This document shows positions 1 to 8,508 of a stretch of DNA of 64,000 nt, piece by piece (the first letter of the stretch is position 1; each line of letters starts with the position of its first letter). The translations under genes were made by a program, and so were the position numbers. Source of the stretch: 34-65-8 sp963529855 (lineage in GTDB: Bacteria > Pseudomonadota > Alphaproteobacteria > Sphingomonadales > Sphingomonadaceae); the NCBI GenBank assembly GCA_963529855.1, contig CAURZK010000004.1, forward strand, positions 62,001 through 126,000, read 5' to 3'. The notes below the pieces were generated by a model. It searched no databases. It had not been told where the DNA came from and saw nothing but the letters and a program-made list of their open reading frames with translations.

Positions 1-1856
1 GGGGCCAGGTTGGCCGAAGGTACGTCGAGTGCGAACGAAGTCGTATCAGCATTCGCGAAAGCGCCGAGGTTTGCACCCAGCCGTTCCTTGGCGATCGCCA
101 GCGCGGTCGAATCGAGCTCGGTCGTCCCTTCGTCCATGACCTGCAGCATCATCGACTGCAGGCCCGCCTTACCGGCCGGATCGGCGCCGAACCCGGCATC
201 GAACTGGACCCGGGCATAAACCACCGGCACCGCATCGCGGCGGGCGAAGTAGACCTGCATCCCATTGGATAGGGTGGCACGCTCAATCTCGGGAAAATCG
301 AGCGGCCTCAGCTCACCCACGGGCGGGATCTGCGATCGATCAGCCTCGGCCACGCCGGTCGCGACCTGCATCGATAGCGGGCTGGAATAAAACGCGGGGC
401 CGGCCAGGCCCGAGCCGCCGTCGCCGGTGAGGAACCCGCCCCGGTTCTCGCCGCCTTCCTTGCGTTCGCCGGGTTCGACGGTGAGCGCGAAGACGGGGCG
501 GGCGAGCCACTTGGCAGTGACCTCGCGAACGCGGGCGGGCGTCATCGCTGCAGCACGGTCCAGCTCGGCCTTGTAGTGCGCCGGATTGTTCGAATAGAGC
601 AGGCCTTCGGCCAGGGTCGGGGCCTTGCCGCCGAAGCCGCCGACCCGTTCCAGACCCTTGATCATGCCTGATGCATAGGTGGTGGTGGCGCGTTGCAGCT
701 CGTCTGAGCTGGGGCCCTCGGCCACGAACTTGGCGATTTCGGCGTCCAGCGCGGCCCCCAGCGTCGCCGCGTCCACTCCGGGTGCTGCGTCGGCATAGAC
801 GACATATTGCGCGGCCTGGGCGAACGTTTCGGCCCGCGCGACCACGCGTACGGCCAGCTTCTGTTCGCGCACCAGCGCATCGTCGAGCCGCGAGCTGGCA
901 AGCCCGCCCAGTACAGTCGCGCCCATGGCCAGGGGCAGGTAATCGGGGTTGTCGAGGCCCGGGGTGGCCCACATGCGGTAAATGCGTGGGGAGGCCACGC
1001 GGTCATAAATCGTCTTTTCGGCGGCTGCCGGCAGCGTGGGCACGGGCGCTTCGACCTGGCGGATTGCCGGTCCGGACGGGATCGCACCGAACCACTTGGT
1101 CACTTTCTGGCGTGCCGTGGCAACGTCGATGTCGCCGGCCAGCACCAGGATGGCGTTGTTGGGGCCGTAATTGTCGCGGAACCACTGCTTCACATCGTCC
1201 AGCGTGGCGCTGGACAGGTCGTCCATCGAGCCGATCGTGGAGTGGTGATAAGGGTGGCCCGAGGGGTAGAGATTTTCGAGCTGTTCGTACTCGACCAGGC
1301 CATAGGGCTGATTATCGCCCTGCCGCTTCTCGTTCTGGACGACGCCGATCTGGTTGGTCAGCTTCTCCTGCGTCACCGCGCCCAGCAGATAGCCCATGCG
1401 ATCGCTTTCCAGCATCAGCGCAGCATCGATCGCACCGGTCGGTACCGTCTGGAAATAGTTCGTGCGGTCGAACCACGTCGTGCCGTTGTAATCGGTCGCG
1501 CCGATCTGCTGCAGCGGTTCGAAGAAGTCGCCCGGCGCATTCTCGCTGCCATTGAACATCAGGTGTTCGAACAAGTGGGCAAAGCCGGTCTTGCCATCGG
1601 GCTCGTGTTTGGAACCGACACCGTAGTACACCGACACCGCCACCACCGGCGCCTTGCGGTCTTCATGCACCAGCACGGTCAGGCCATTGTCGAGCTTGAA
1701 TTGCTGGTATGGGATCGAAACGCTTTCGATCAGTTCGGCAACCGGCGCGGCTTGTCCGGTGCTGGCGCCTGTGCTGGCCAAAGGCTCGCCCGGCGTAGTC
1801 TGGCACGCAGCGAGGGCGAGAGCGAGCAGGCTGGTGGCGGCGAACTTCATACGCAT
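1..1856 (-). CDS. M16 family zinc metallopeptidase, lipoprotein (3' end cut by window edge)
   Basis: Predicted cell-envelope zinc protease of the M16 (pitrilysin/insulinase) family. The protein starts MRMKF and has a lipoprotein signal with the lipobox ending at Cys18, so it is probably tethered in the periplasm. The inverted zinc motif HLFEH lies at residues 94-98, with His94 and His98 as ligands and Glu97 as catalytic base. One complete M16 repeat follows, and a second begins near the left edge (LSNGMQVYFARRDAVPVVYA). M16 proteins of this type are usually about 900-950 residues, so roughly the last third is outside the window. The start could also be the ATG two codons later (1850). The next gene, a penicillin-acylase type hydrolase, ends 46 bases upstream on the same strand, so the two may be co-transcribed. 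Its substrate is unknown. Confidence 0.93.
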   Translation of the reverse strand, partial: MRMKFAATSLLALALAACQTTPGEPLASTGASTGQAAPVAELIESVSIPYQQFKLDNGLTVLVHEDRKAPVVAVSVYYGVGSKHEPDGKTGFAHLFEHLMFNGSENAPGDFFEPLQQIGATDYNGTTWFDRTNYFQTVPTGAIDAALMLESDRMGYLLGAVTQEKLTNQIGVVQNEKRQGDNQPYGLVEYEQLENLYPSGHPYHHSTIGSMDDLSSATLDDVKQWFRDNYGPNNAILVLAGDIDVATARQKVTKWFGAIPSGPAIRQVEAPVPTLPAAAEKTIYDRVASPRIYRMWATPGLDNPDYLPLAMGATVLGGLASSRLDDALVREQKLAVRVVARAETFAQAAQYVVYADAAPGVDAATLGAALDAEIAKFVAEGPSSDELQRATTTYASGMIKGLERVGGFGGKAPTLAEGLLYSNNPAHYKAELDRAAAMTPARVREVTAKWLARPVFALTVEPGERKEGGENRGGFLTGDGGSGLAGPAFYSSPLSMQVATGVAEADRSQIPPVGELRPLDFPEIERATLSNGMQVYFARRDAVPVVYARVQFDAGFGADPAGKAGLQSMMLQVMDEGTTELDSTALAIAKERLGANLGAFANADTTSFALDVPSANLA

Positions 1857-1902
1857 GTCTATGTCCCCAAGACGAAATCTGCCCGAAGGCGGTATGCCAT
1901 TA

Positions 1903-4134
1903 TCAGCGGCTGCTGACGGTTTTTCGACGAACGGCATTTCGTAGCGCATCAGCGCGCCAGAAGTGAACCGGCTTCAACTGGTGGCGCGCAAACAATGCCG
2001 CCTGGTCGGTGTAATGCTGGCTGCCAGGCCGGGTTGTCGCAGCCCCGAACGGCTGGACCGACTCGCTGCGCACCGGGCGTCCTTGTGCCCATTCGACGAA
2101 CATGACGAAGCTGTCGCCATGGCGCACGGCAAGCCGGCCGTCGTCGTCCACATCCCAGCTTGTCGAAGCGCGCAAGGTGTCGCTGCCGCCATCCAGCGGC
2201 AGGTCGACGGCATGGGGCCCGGGCCCCTGGCGCAGGCGCAACAGCGCGGACATCGGTGGATCGATCCGGCCGAAATGACGCTTCAGATGCGCGACCTGCT
2301 TTTCGAGGTGTTCGCGCACGTCCGGCGCAGGCTTGTTGTTGTATTCGGCCGACATGAAGTCCTTGATCATCAGCAGGGCAAGTGCATCCGCGCTGCCGAC
2401 CCCGTCGGCGTCATAGTCCCACCGGGCAAGCAGGCGCTGGGCCCGCTGGAGGTCGCGATTGCCACGCAGGTCCAGCGCGGCAATCGCCTCGAACAGGTCG
2501 GCGACGTAATGACTGCGCTCGTAACCGGTGTCGTACTTGATCGCCTCCAGCGTGGGGCGGTCGATCACTTCAGCCTCGGCCATCAGTTTCGCGGCGCGGC
2601 GGGCGCGGTTGGTGCTCTTGGTTTCGATGCCGAGTTCGACCGGGAAATCCCCTTCGTCGAGATCACTGCCGGGCCCGGCCGCAGAAAAGGGCGTGTTGTT
2701 GGCATTGAAGATCCATCCGCTGGCCGGATTGATGATCTGCGGGATCTGGCCGAACCGCACGGTGCCGCGCGTGATCAGCGCGGATTGATTGCCGGGCAAT
2801 ATCCCGCGCCAGTTCGGCCCGACCGGCCGGTTGGGCAGCGCCGCGTTGTAGACCATGGCGATATTGCCCGCCTTGTCACCGTAAATGAAATTGGTGCTGG
2901 GGATCGCCATGCGGGCGAGCTGTGCGCGCCATTCATCGAAGCTGCGCGCCTTGTTGAGCCGGTAATAGGCGTCCAATTGCTCGATCGAATCCATGCCTCC
3001 GTAACGGATGGCAAAAGCGCCGCGATCGTTGACGATTACCGGGCCATGGATGCTGCGGTGAACGGTGCGCCGGATCGGCAGGACCACGGGCCCCATGCGC
3101 ACGGGCAAGGTGACGGTCCTGGACTGCAGCGGCAGCCGTTTGCCATCGAGCCGATACCGAGTGCCGCTCTCGTCCAGTTCCAGTTTGTAAACGTCGACCA
3201 TGTCGGGCCGGTTGACCGTGTTGGTCCAACCCAGATCACGATTGTGGCCGAGGAAGGGGAACGGGCTGCCGGGAAAGTTCGCCCCGGCGAAATGCCATCC
3301 TTCGCCGCTCTGGACCACCAGTTCGTACCACGCCACTCCGCCGCGCCACGGCTGGTGTGCATTGGAGACAAGCCGCGTAACCGCGTCGCCCGACTTTTGC
3401 GGCGCGATGGCAAAAGCGTTCGACCCGGCGAGCGCGCCATCCTCGCCCATGTGGACCGGCAGCGCCCGGCGCGACACGCGGCGGGCGGGCGGCAGGTCAT
3501 CCATGATCGGTTCGGCTTTGGGGGCGGTGTCGATGCCGGCCGGAGCGGTCGGCGGTCCGAATTCGGGGTAGAGGTCCTTCCCCGCCACCAGGGGTTCGAT
3601 CACATTGTTGAGCCCGAAGAAAAACGGCTGGCGCAGCGCGAACCCGGCGGCGACGTCCTTGCCATTTACGGGGAACAGGCGATTCAGCTTTACCTCGCCC
3701 TTGTTCTCGGCGGCGTATTGGTTGAGGCCCGCGGCATAGGCTTCGAACAGGGCGCGGGTATCGGCAGGAAGGTTGCCGTAATGCCGGTCGGCAGTGCCGC
3801 GCGCATCCAGCAAGTGATAGACATAGTCGACGGCCGCGCCGTCTTCGCCCGCGATCGCGCCATAACGCCCGCGGGCCATCGCGATAACATCCTGCAAGGT
3901 GAAGAAATCGTCCTCCGAATGGGCGATTGCCACGCCATAAGCGACATCGGCATCGGTCCGGCCGTAGATATGCGGCACCCCGAATTCGCTGCGAATGATT
4001 TCTGCCGAATAAGTGCGGGCGGGCGGAGCGGCGCCGCGCTTGGCGAAAAACGGTTCCCAGGTTGCCAGCACGACGAATGCAGCTAGCAGCAGGCCACCAA
4101 GCGCGAAACCAAGCCGCGCGAACCATTTACGCAT
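1903..4134 (-). CDS. Penicillin acylase family Ntn hydrolase (possible acyl-homoserine lactone acylase)
   Basis: A 743-residue S45-type N-terminal nucleophile hydrolase that cleaves amide bonds; family members act on penicillins, N-acyl-homoserine lactones or acyl amino acids. An uncleaved signal or anchor helix spans about residues 7-26. The alpha chain covers about residues 45-215 (EIIRSEFGVPHIYG near its start), followed by a linker and the autocatalytic cleavage site Gly237/Ser238 in GSNAFAIAP; Ser238 should become the catalytic N-terminus of the beta chain. The family signature continues with QKSGDAV and NAHQPW. I chose the start at 4134 (MRKWFARLGF) because it gives a clean export signal; the reading frame stays open upstream to 4374, but that extension looks non-coding. 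A PvdQ-like quorum-quenching role is possible, but the sequence does not fix the substrate. Confidence 0.9.
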   Translation of the reverse strand: MRKWFARLGFALGGLLLAAFVVLATWEPFFAKRGAAPPARTYSAEIIRSEFGVPHIYGRTDADVAYGVAIAHSEDDFFTLQDVIAMARGRYGAIAGEDGAAVDYVYHLLDARGTADRHYGNLPADTRALFEAYAAGLNQYAAENKGEVKLNRLFPVNGKDVAAGFALRQPFFFGLNNVIEPLVAGKDLYPEFGPPTAPAGIDTAPKAEPIMDDLPPARRVSRRALPVHMGEDGALAGSNAFAIAPQKSGDAVTRLVSNAHQPWRGGVAWYELVVQSGEGWHFAGANFPGSPFPFLGHNRDLGWTNTVNRPDMVDVYKLELDESGTRYRLDGKRLPLQSRTVTLPVRMGPVVLPIRRTVHRSIHGPVIVNDRGAFAIRYGGMDSIEQLDAYYRLNKARSFDEWRAQLARMAIPSTNFIYGDKAGNIAMVYNAALPNRPVGPNWRGILPGNQSALITRGTVRFGQIPQIINPASGWIFNANNTPFSAAGPGSDLDEGDFPVELGIETKSTNRARRAAKLMAEAEVIDRPTLEAIKYDTGYERSHYVADLFEAIAALDLRGNRDLQRAQRLLARWDYDADGVGSADALALLMIKDFMSAEYNNKPAPDVREHLEKQVAHLKRHFGRIDPPMSALLRLRQGPGPHAVDLPLDGGSDTLRASTSWDVDDDGRLAVRHGDSFVMFVEWAQGRPVRSESVQPFGAATTRPGSQHYTDQAALFARHQLKPVHFWRADALRNAVRRKTVSSR

Positions 4135-4261
4135 GAAATTGCCTCTCCTTGCCGCCACGCTAGCGGCCCTGTTGGCAAGGGCAAGGGGCGATGCGATTCG
4201 CGCGGGATAACTTGGCCCGGCCCCTATCGGGCAGGGGATTCGGCCCGCTACCGAGCGGCCC

Positions 4262-5701
4262 GTGACAGCGCAGATCACCATCGGCCATGACGCGGGCGGC
4301 AAGCCGGTGCAGTTCGACATCGAGGAACTGCTCGCCACGCGTCTGCTCGTCCAGGGCAATTCGGGCAGCGGCAAGTCGCACCTGCTGCGCCGCTTGCTGG
4401 AAGAAAGCGCAGGCCTGGTGCAGCAGGTCGTGGTCGATCCGGAAGGGGATTTCGTTACGCTGGCCGAACCGTTCGGACACGTGGTGATCGACGGGGCGGC
4501 CTATTCTCCGCCAGAAATCGAGGCGTTGGCACGGCGCATCCGCGAACATCGCGCCTCGGTGGTGCTAAGCCTTGAAGGGCTGGAGGTCGAACAGCAGATC
4601 CGCTGCGCTGCGCAGTTCCTGACCGCACTGTTCGATGCCCCGCGCGAACATTGGTACCCGGTGCTGGTGGTGGTGGACGAAGCGCAGATGTTCGCGCCCG
4701 CCGTCGCAGGCGAGATCGCCGAGGATACCCGCCGGATGACCCTGTCGGCGATGACCAACCTCATGTGCCGCGGCCGCAAGCGGGGCCTTGCCGGGATTGT
4801 CGCGACGCAGCGATTGGCGAAGCTCGCCAAGAATGTCGCGGCCGAAGCGTCCAATTTCCTGATGGGGCGCACTTTTCTCGACATCGACATGGTGCGCGCG
4901 GCCGACCTCCTCGGCATGGAGCGGCGCCAGGCGGAACGCATTCGGGAACTTGAACGCGGGCATTTCCTCGCACTGGGCCCTGCGATCAGCCGACTGCCGG
5001 TGTCGGTGCGGATCGGTGCAGTGCGGTCGGGCGTCAAGGCGCGGGCCGAAGGTCTGATGCCGCTGCCGGATGCCGCCCCCGCCGATATGGCAGCACTGCT
5101 GACCCGCGAACTTGCGAGCGAGGCTGCGCGCCCTGCGCCCCCGCCGCCACCTCCCCCCGCGCCTTGCCCTGAAGAACTGGTCGAAACGATTGCCCGGCAG
5201 GACGAGGCAGCCGCTGCGCCCGTGACTGATCTGCCCGATCTGGGTGAGCGGATCGATGCGGTGATTTTTGCTCTGGCACAAGAGGACGGCAGTACGTTCC
5301 AGTCGGCAAGCGCGCTCTACCAAACGTTCCTGCTGCGCTGCCGCCAGCAACGGCTGGCCGGACCGCTGCCCGACATGACCCGCTTCCGCCGCCGTTTCGC
5401 CGTTGCAACCGCGCGGCTCGACACGCTCGACACCGCCGCGCGTGCGCGCTGTCTCGCGCTGGCTGAGGGGGTCGAGGATGATGTGCTTGCGCCGTTCTTG
5501 GTGATGGCCAAGGCCGCGAGCGAGGGGCTGCCGGGGCCTGACGAGGAGGAACTGGGCCGCGTCTATGGCACCAGTTCACCCGGCCGCATCCGGCGGTTGC
5601 TCGACCATCTCGAACGGCTTGGCCTGATCGTGGTGCGCAACGATTTCGGCGGCGGACGAACGGTGTTGGTGCCCGGCCTGGAAACGGCCGCTTCGCGCTA
5701 G
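4262..5701 (+). CDS. HerA-like/DUF87 P-loop ATPase
   Basis: A 479-residue ATPase of the HerA/FtsK superfamily. The N-terminus holds a small beta-rich segment, then Walker A GNSGSGKS at residues 32-39. Walker B is VLVVVDE at about 134-140, followed by AQMFAP. The sensor-like segment GIVATQRLAKLAKN is typical of DUF87 proteins. A proline-rich linker near residue 300 (PAPPPPPPPAP) separates the ATPase from a C-terminal part with a winged-helix look (about 420-470). The start is GTG at 4262, since no ATG fits the conserved N-terminus. HerA proteins normally pair with the nuclease NurA in end resection, but no NurA-like gene is adjacent here. A stand-alone DNA-translocating or membrane-remodelling ATPase is equally possible. 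It sits between the divergent acylase and clpB. Confidence 0.85.
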   Translation: MTAQITIGHDAGGKPVQFDIEELLATRLLVQGNSGSGKSHLLRRLLEESAGLVQQVVVDPEGDFVTLAEPFGHVVIDGAAYSPPEIEALARRIREHRASVVLSLEGLEVEQQIRCAAQFLTALFDAPREHWYPVLVVVDEAQMFAPAVAGEIAEDTRRMTLSAMTNLMCRGRKRGLAGIVATQRLAKLAKNVAAEASNFLMGRTFLDIDMVRAADLLGMERRQAERIRELERGHFLALGPAISRLPVSVRIGAVRSGVKARAEGLMPLPDAAPADMAALLTRELASEAARPAPPPPPPPAPCPEELVETIARQDEAAAAPVTDLPDLGERIDAVIFALAQEDGSTFQSASALYQTFLLRCRQQRLAGPLPDMTRFRRRFAVATARLDTLDTAARARCLALAEGVEDDVLAPFLVMAKAASEGLPGPDEEELGRVYGTSSPGRIRRLLDHLERLGLIVVRNDFGGGRTVLVPGLETAASR

Positions 5702-5789
5702 GCGCAGAAATTTTCGCGCGCCCTCTCGCGCACTTAATCCCAGCCTCTATATCCAGCTAACACACCGTACGAGACAGTGCGGGTGAGGG

Positions 5790-5819
5790 CTTGTGTTGCG
5801 ATAATGCAACACCATATTG
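5790..5819 (+). promoter_or_regulatory. Candidate sigma-32 heat-shock promoter of clpB overlapped by a GTTGC-N6-GCAAC dyad
   Basis: CTTG at 5790-5793 is followed after 18 bases by CCATATTG at 5812-5819. This is close to the alphaproteobacterial RpoH pattern (CTTG, 17-18 bases, CYTAT-T). A perfect dyad GTGTTGC-GATAAT-GCAACAC spans 5793-5812, inside the spacer and touching the -10 region, so a repressor bound there would block the promoter. The promoter assignment is inference from position and match. Confidence 0.5.
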
Positions 5820-5849
5820 CGACGGCAATACGAGGATGAGGGTTCACGC

Positions 5850-8429
5850 ATGAATCTCGAAAAGTTTACCGACCGCGCCAAGGGTTTCCTCCAGAGCGCG
5901 CAGACCGTCGCCATCCGCATGAGCCATCAGCGGATTACTCCGCTGCACCTGGCAAAGGCGCTCCTGGAAGACCCGGAGGGGATGGCCGCTGGGCTGATCC
6001 AGCGCGCGGGCGGGGACACTGCCAATGCCGTCCAGCGGATCGATGCCGAACTGGCGAAGATCCCTGCGGTCACTGGTGGCGGAGCGCAGCAGACCCCCGG
6101 CCTCGACAACGATGCCGTGCGGGTGCTCGATCAGGCGGAACAGATCGCGGAGAAGGCCGGTGACAGCTTCGTCACCGTAGAGCGCCTGCTGGTCGCGCTG
6201 ACCCTCGCCACCGGCACCGCAGCGGGGCAGGCGCTCAAGGATGCAGGTCTCGACGCGCAGAAGTTGAATGCCGCGATCAACGAACTGCGCAAGGGGCGTA
6301 CCGCCGACAGCGCGGGCGCGGAACAGGCTTACGACGCGATGAAGCGCTATGCCCGCGACCTCACCCAGGCCGCGCGCGACGGCAAGCTCGACCCGGTCAT
6401 CGGGCGCGATGAGGAAATTCGCCGCACCGTGCAGATCCTGGCACGCCGGACCAAGAACAACCCGGCCCTGATCGGCGAACCCGGCACCGGCAAGACCGCG
6501 ATCGCCGAAGGCCTGGCGCTGCGCATCGCCAACGGCGACGTGCCCGACAGCCTCAAGGGACGCACTCTCATGAGCCTCGACATGGGCGCGTTGATCGCGG
6601 GCGCGAAGTATCGCGGCGAGTTTGAGGAGCGGTTGAAGGCCGTGCTCGACGAGGTGAAGGGTGCCGAGGGCCAGATCATCCTGTTCATCGACGAAATGCA
6701 CACGCTGATCGGCGCGGGCGCAAGCGAGGGATCGATGGATGCCTCGAACCTGCTGAAGCCAGCATTGAGCCGCGGCGAGCTGCACTGTATCGGCGCGACT
6801 ACGCTCGACGAATACCAGAAGTACGTCGAGAAAGACCCGGCGCTGCAACGCCGTTTCCAGCCCGTCTATATCGACGAGCCGACGGTCGAGGATACCATCA
6901 GTATCCTGCGCGGCATCAAGGACAAGTACGAGCTGCACCACGGCGTGCGCATCACCGACGCCGCGATCGTGGCGGCAGCGCAGCTGTCCAATCGCTACAT
7001 CCAGAACCGCTTCCTGCCGGACAAGGCGATCGACCTGATGGACGAGGCGGCCTCGCGTATCCGCATGGAAGTGGAATCGAAGCCGGAGGAGATCGAGAAC
7101 CTCGACCGCCGGATCATCCAGTTGAAGATCGAGGAACAGGCGCTCCAGAAGGAAAGCGATCGCGCGAGCAAGGATCGGCTCGATGTCCTGCGCAAGGATC
7201 TTGCCGAACTGGAGCAGCAATCGAGCGAGCTCACCACGCGCTGGCAGAACGAGCGTGACAAGATCCAGGCGGAAAGCAAGCTGAAGGAACAGCTGGACGC
7301 GGTGAAGATCGAGCTGGAACAAGCGCAGCGTGAGGGCGATCTCGCCAAGGCGGGCGAGCTTTCCTACGGCCGCATTCCCGAACTGGAGCGGCAGCTTGCC
7401 GATGCGCAGCAGCATTCCGAAAATGCCCTGCTGCGCGAGGAAGTGACCGAGGACGATATTGCCGGTGTGGTCAGCCGGTGGACCGGCATCCCGATCGACA
7501 AGATGCTCGAAGGCGAGCGCGACAAGCTGCTCAAGATGGAGGAGCTTCTCGGCAAGCGCGTGATCGGGCAGAGGCAGGCGATCGAGGCGGTCAGCAAGGC
7601 CGTGCGCCGTGCGCGCGCGGGGCTGCAGGATCCGAACCGGCCGCTCGGCAGCTTCCTGTTCCTGGGGCCCACGGGCGTCGGCAAGACCGAGCTTACCAAG
7701 GCCCTGGCCGGCTTCCTGTTCGATGACGATACGGCGATGGTCCGCATCGACATGAGCGAGTTCATGGAGAAGCACGCCGTTGCGCGCCTGATCGGCGCCC
7801 CTCCGGGCTACGTCGGTTATGAAGAGGGGGGCGTGCTGACTGAGGCGGTGCGCCGGCGCCCCTACCAGGTGGTGCTGTTCGACGAGGTCGAGAAGGCGCA
7901 TTCGGACGTGTTCAATGTCCTGCTACAGGTGCTCGACGACGGCCGGCTTACCGACGGGCAGGGCAGGGTGGTCGATTTCTCGAACACGCTGATCATCCTG
8001 ACGTCGAACCTCGGCAGCCAGTTTCTGGCGCAGATGGACGACGGGCAGGACGTGAAGGACGTCGAGCCGCAGGTGATGGATGTGGTGCGTGGGCATTTTC
8101 GTCCCGAGTTCCTGAACCGGCTGGACGAGATCATCCTGTTCCACCGGCTGGGCCAGGAACACATGGCACCGATCGTCGAGATCCAGCTCAAGCGCGTGCA
8201 GAAGCTGCTGGCCGATCGCAAGATCACGCTCGATCTCAGCGACGCCGCGCTGCGCTGGCTCGGCCGGGTAGGCTACGACCCCGTCTACGGCGCCCGCCCC
8301 CTGAAGCGCGCCGTCCAGCGTTACGTGCAAGACCCGCTGGCAGAAATGCTGCTGGCAGGCGAGGTGCCCGATGGGAGCACGGTGAAAGTCGAAGAGGGGG
8401 ATGGGGAACTGGTGATCAGCGTCGGTTAA
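5850..8429 (+). CDS. clpB: ATP-dependent chaperone ClpB (protein disaggregase)
   Basis: ClpB hexamers work with DnaK to pull polypeptides out of heat-induced aggregates in the cytoplasm. The product is 859 residues, normal for the family. It has the Clp N-terminal repeat domain (about 1-145), NBD1 with Walker A GEPGTGKT and Walker B ILFIDE, the ClpB-specific coiled-coil middle domain (about 400-525, rich in Glu/Lys/Gln), NBD2 with GPTGVGKT and VLFDEVEKA, and the C-terminal D2-small domain. The middle domain and the absence of a ClpP-binding loop motif separate it from ClpA. The start ATG at 5850 (MNLEKFTDRAKGF) has an upstream GAGG; an in-frame upstream start would add 11 poorly conserved residues. 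Heat-shock control is suggested by the candidate promoter at 5790, and a strong hairpin terminator follows at 8454. Confidence 0.98.
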   Translation: MNLEKFTDRAKGFLQSAQTVAIRMSHQRITPLHLAKALLEDPEGMAAGLIQRAGGDTANAVQRIDAELAKIPAVTGGGAQQTPGLDNDAVRVLDQAEQIAEKAGDSFVTVERLLVALTLATGTAAGQALKDAGLDAQKLNAAINELRKGRTADSAGAEQAYDAMKRYARDLTQAARDGKLDPVIGRDEEIRRTVQILARRTKNNPALIGEPGTGKTAIAEGLALRIANGDVPDSLKGRTLMSLDMGALIAGAKYRGEFEERLKAVLDEVKGAEGQIILFIDEMHTLIGAGASEGSMDASNLLKPALSRGELHCIGATTLDEYQKYVEKDPALQRRFQPVYIDEPTVEDTISILRGIKDKYELHHGVRITDAAIVAAAQLSNRYIQNRFLPDKAIDLMDEAASRIRMEVESKPEEIENLDRRIIQLKIEEQALQKESDRASKDRLDVLRKDLAELEQQSSELTTRWQNERDKIQAESKLKEQLDAVKIELEQAQREGDLAKAGELSYGRIPELERQLADAQQHSENALLREEVTEDDIAGVVSRWTGIPIDKMLEGERDKLLKMEELLGKRVIGQRQAIEAVSKAVRRARAGLQDPNRPLGSFLFLGPTGVGKTELTKALAGFLFDDDTAMVRIDMSEFMEKHAVARLIGAPPGYVGYEEGGVLTEAVRRRPYQVVLFDEVEKAHSDVFNVLLQVLDDGRLTDGQGRVVDFSNTLIILTSNLGSQFLAQMDDGQDVKDVEPQVMDVVRGHFRPEFLNRLDEIILFHRLGQEHMAPIVEIQLKRVQKLLADRKITLDLSDAALRWLGRVGYDPVYGARPLKRAVQRYVQDPLAEMLLAGEVPDGSTVKVEEGDGELVISVG

Positions 8430-8453
8430 ACTCGTCCTCTCCGCCACCAATGA

Positions 8454-8488
8454 AAAGGGCCGCCTGTCTCCATGACAGGCGGCCCTTT
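8454..8488. terminator. Bidirectional hairpin terminator between clpB and a TonB receptor
   Basis: A perfect 15-bp stem (AAAGGGCCGCCTGTC pairing with GACAGGCGGCCCTTT) with a 5-base loop lies between the convergent stops at 8429 and 8509. The A-rich left side and T-rich right side allow it to work on both strands. Confidence 0.9.
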
Positions 8489-8508
8489 CATTTCATTCGG
8501 TCAAACGA

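Noticed and set aside
1963..4086. A 707-codon plus-strand frame opposite the penicillin acylase gene
   Set aside because: The minus-strand product has clear catalytic motifs and an export signal; the plus frame has none.
5844..7901. A 685-codon minus-strand frame under clpB
   Set aside because: It is antisense to strongly conserved ClpB motifs; composition is that of a shadow frame.
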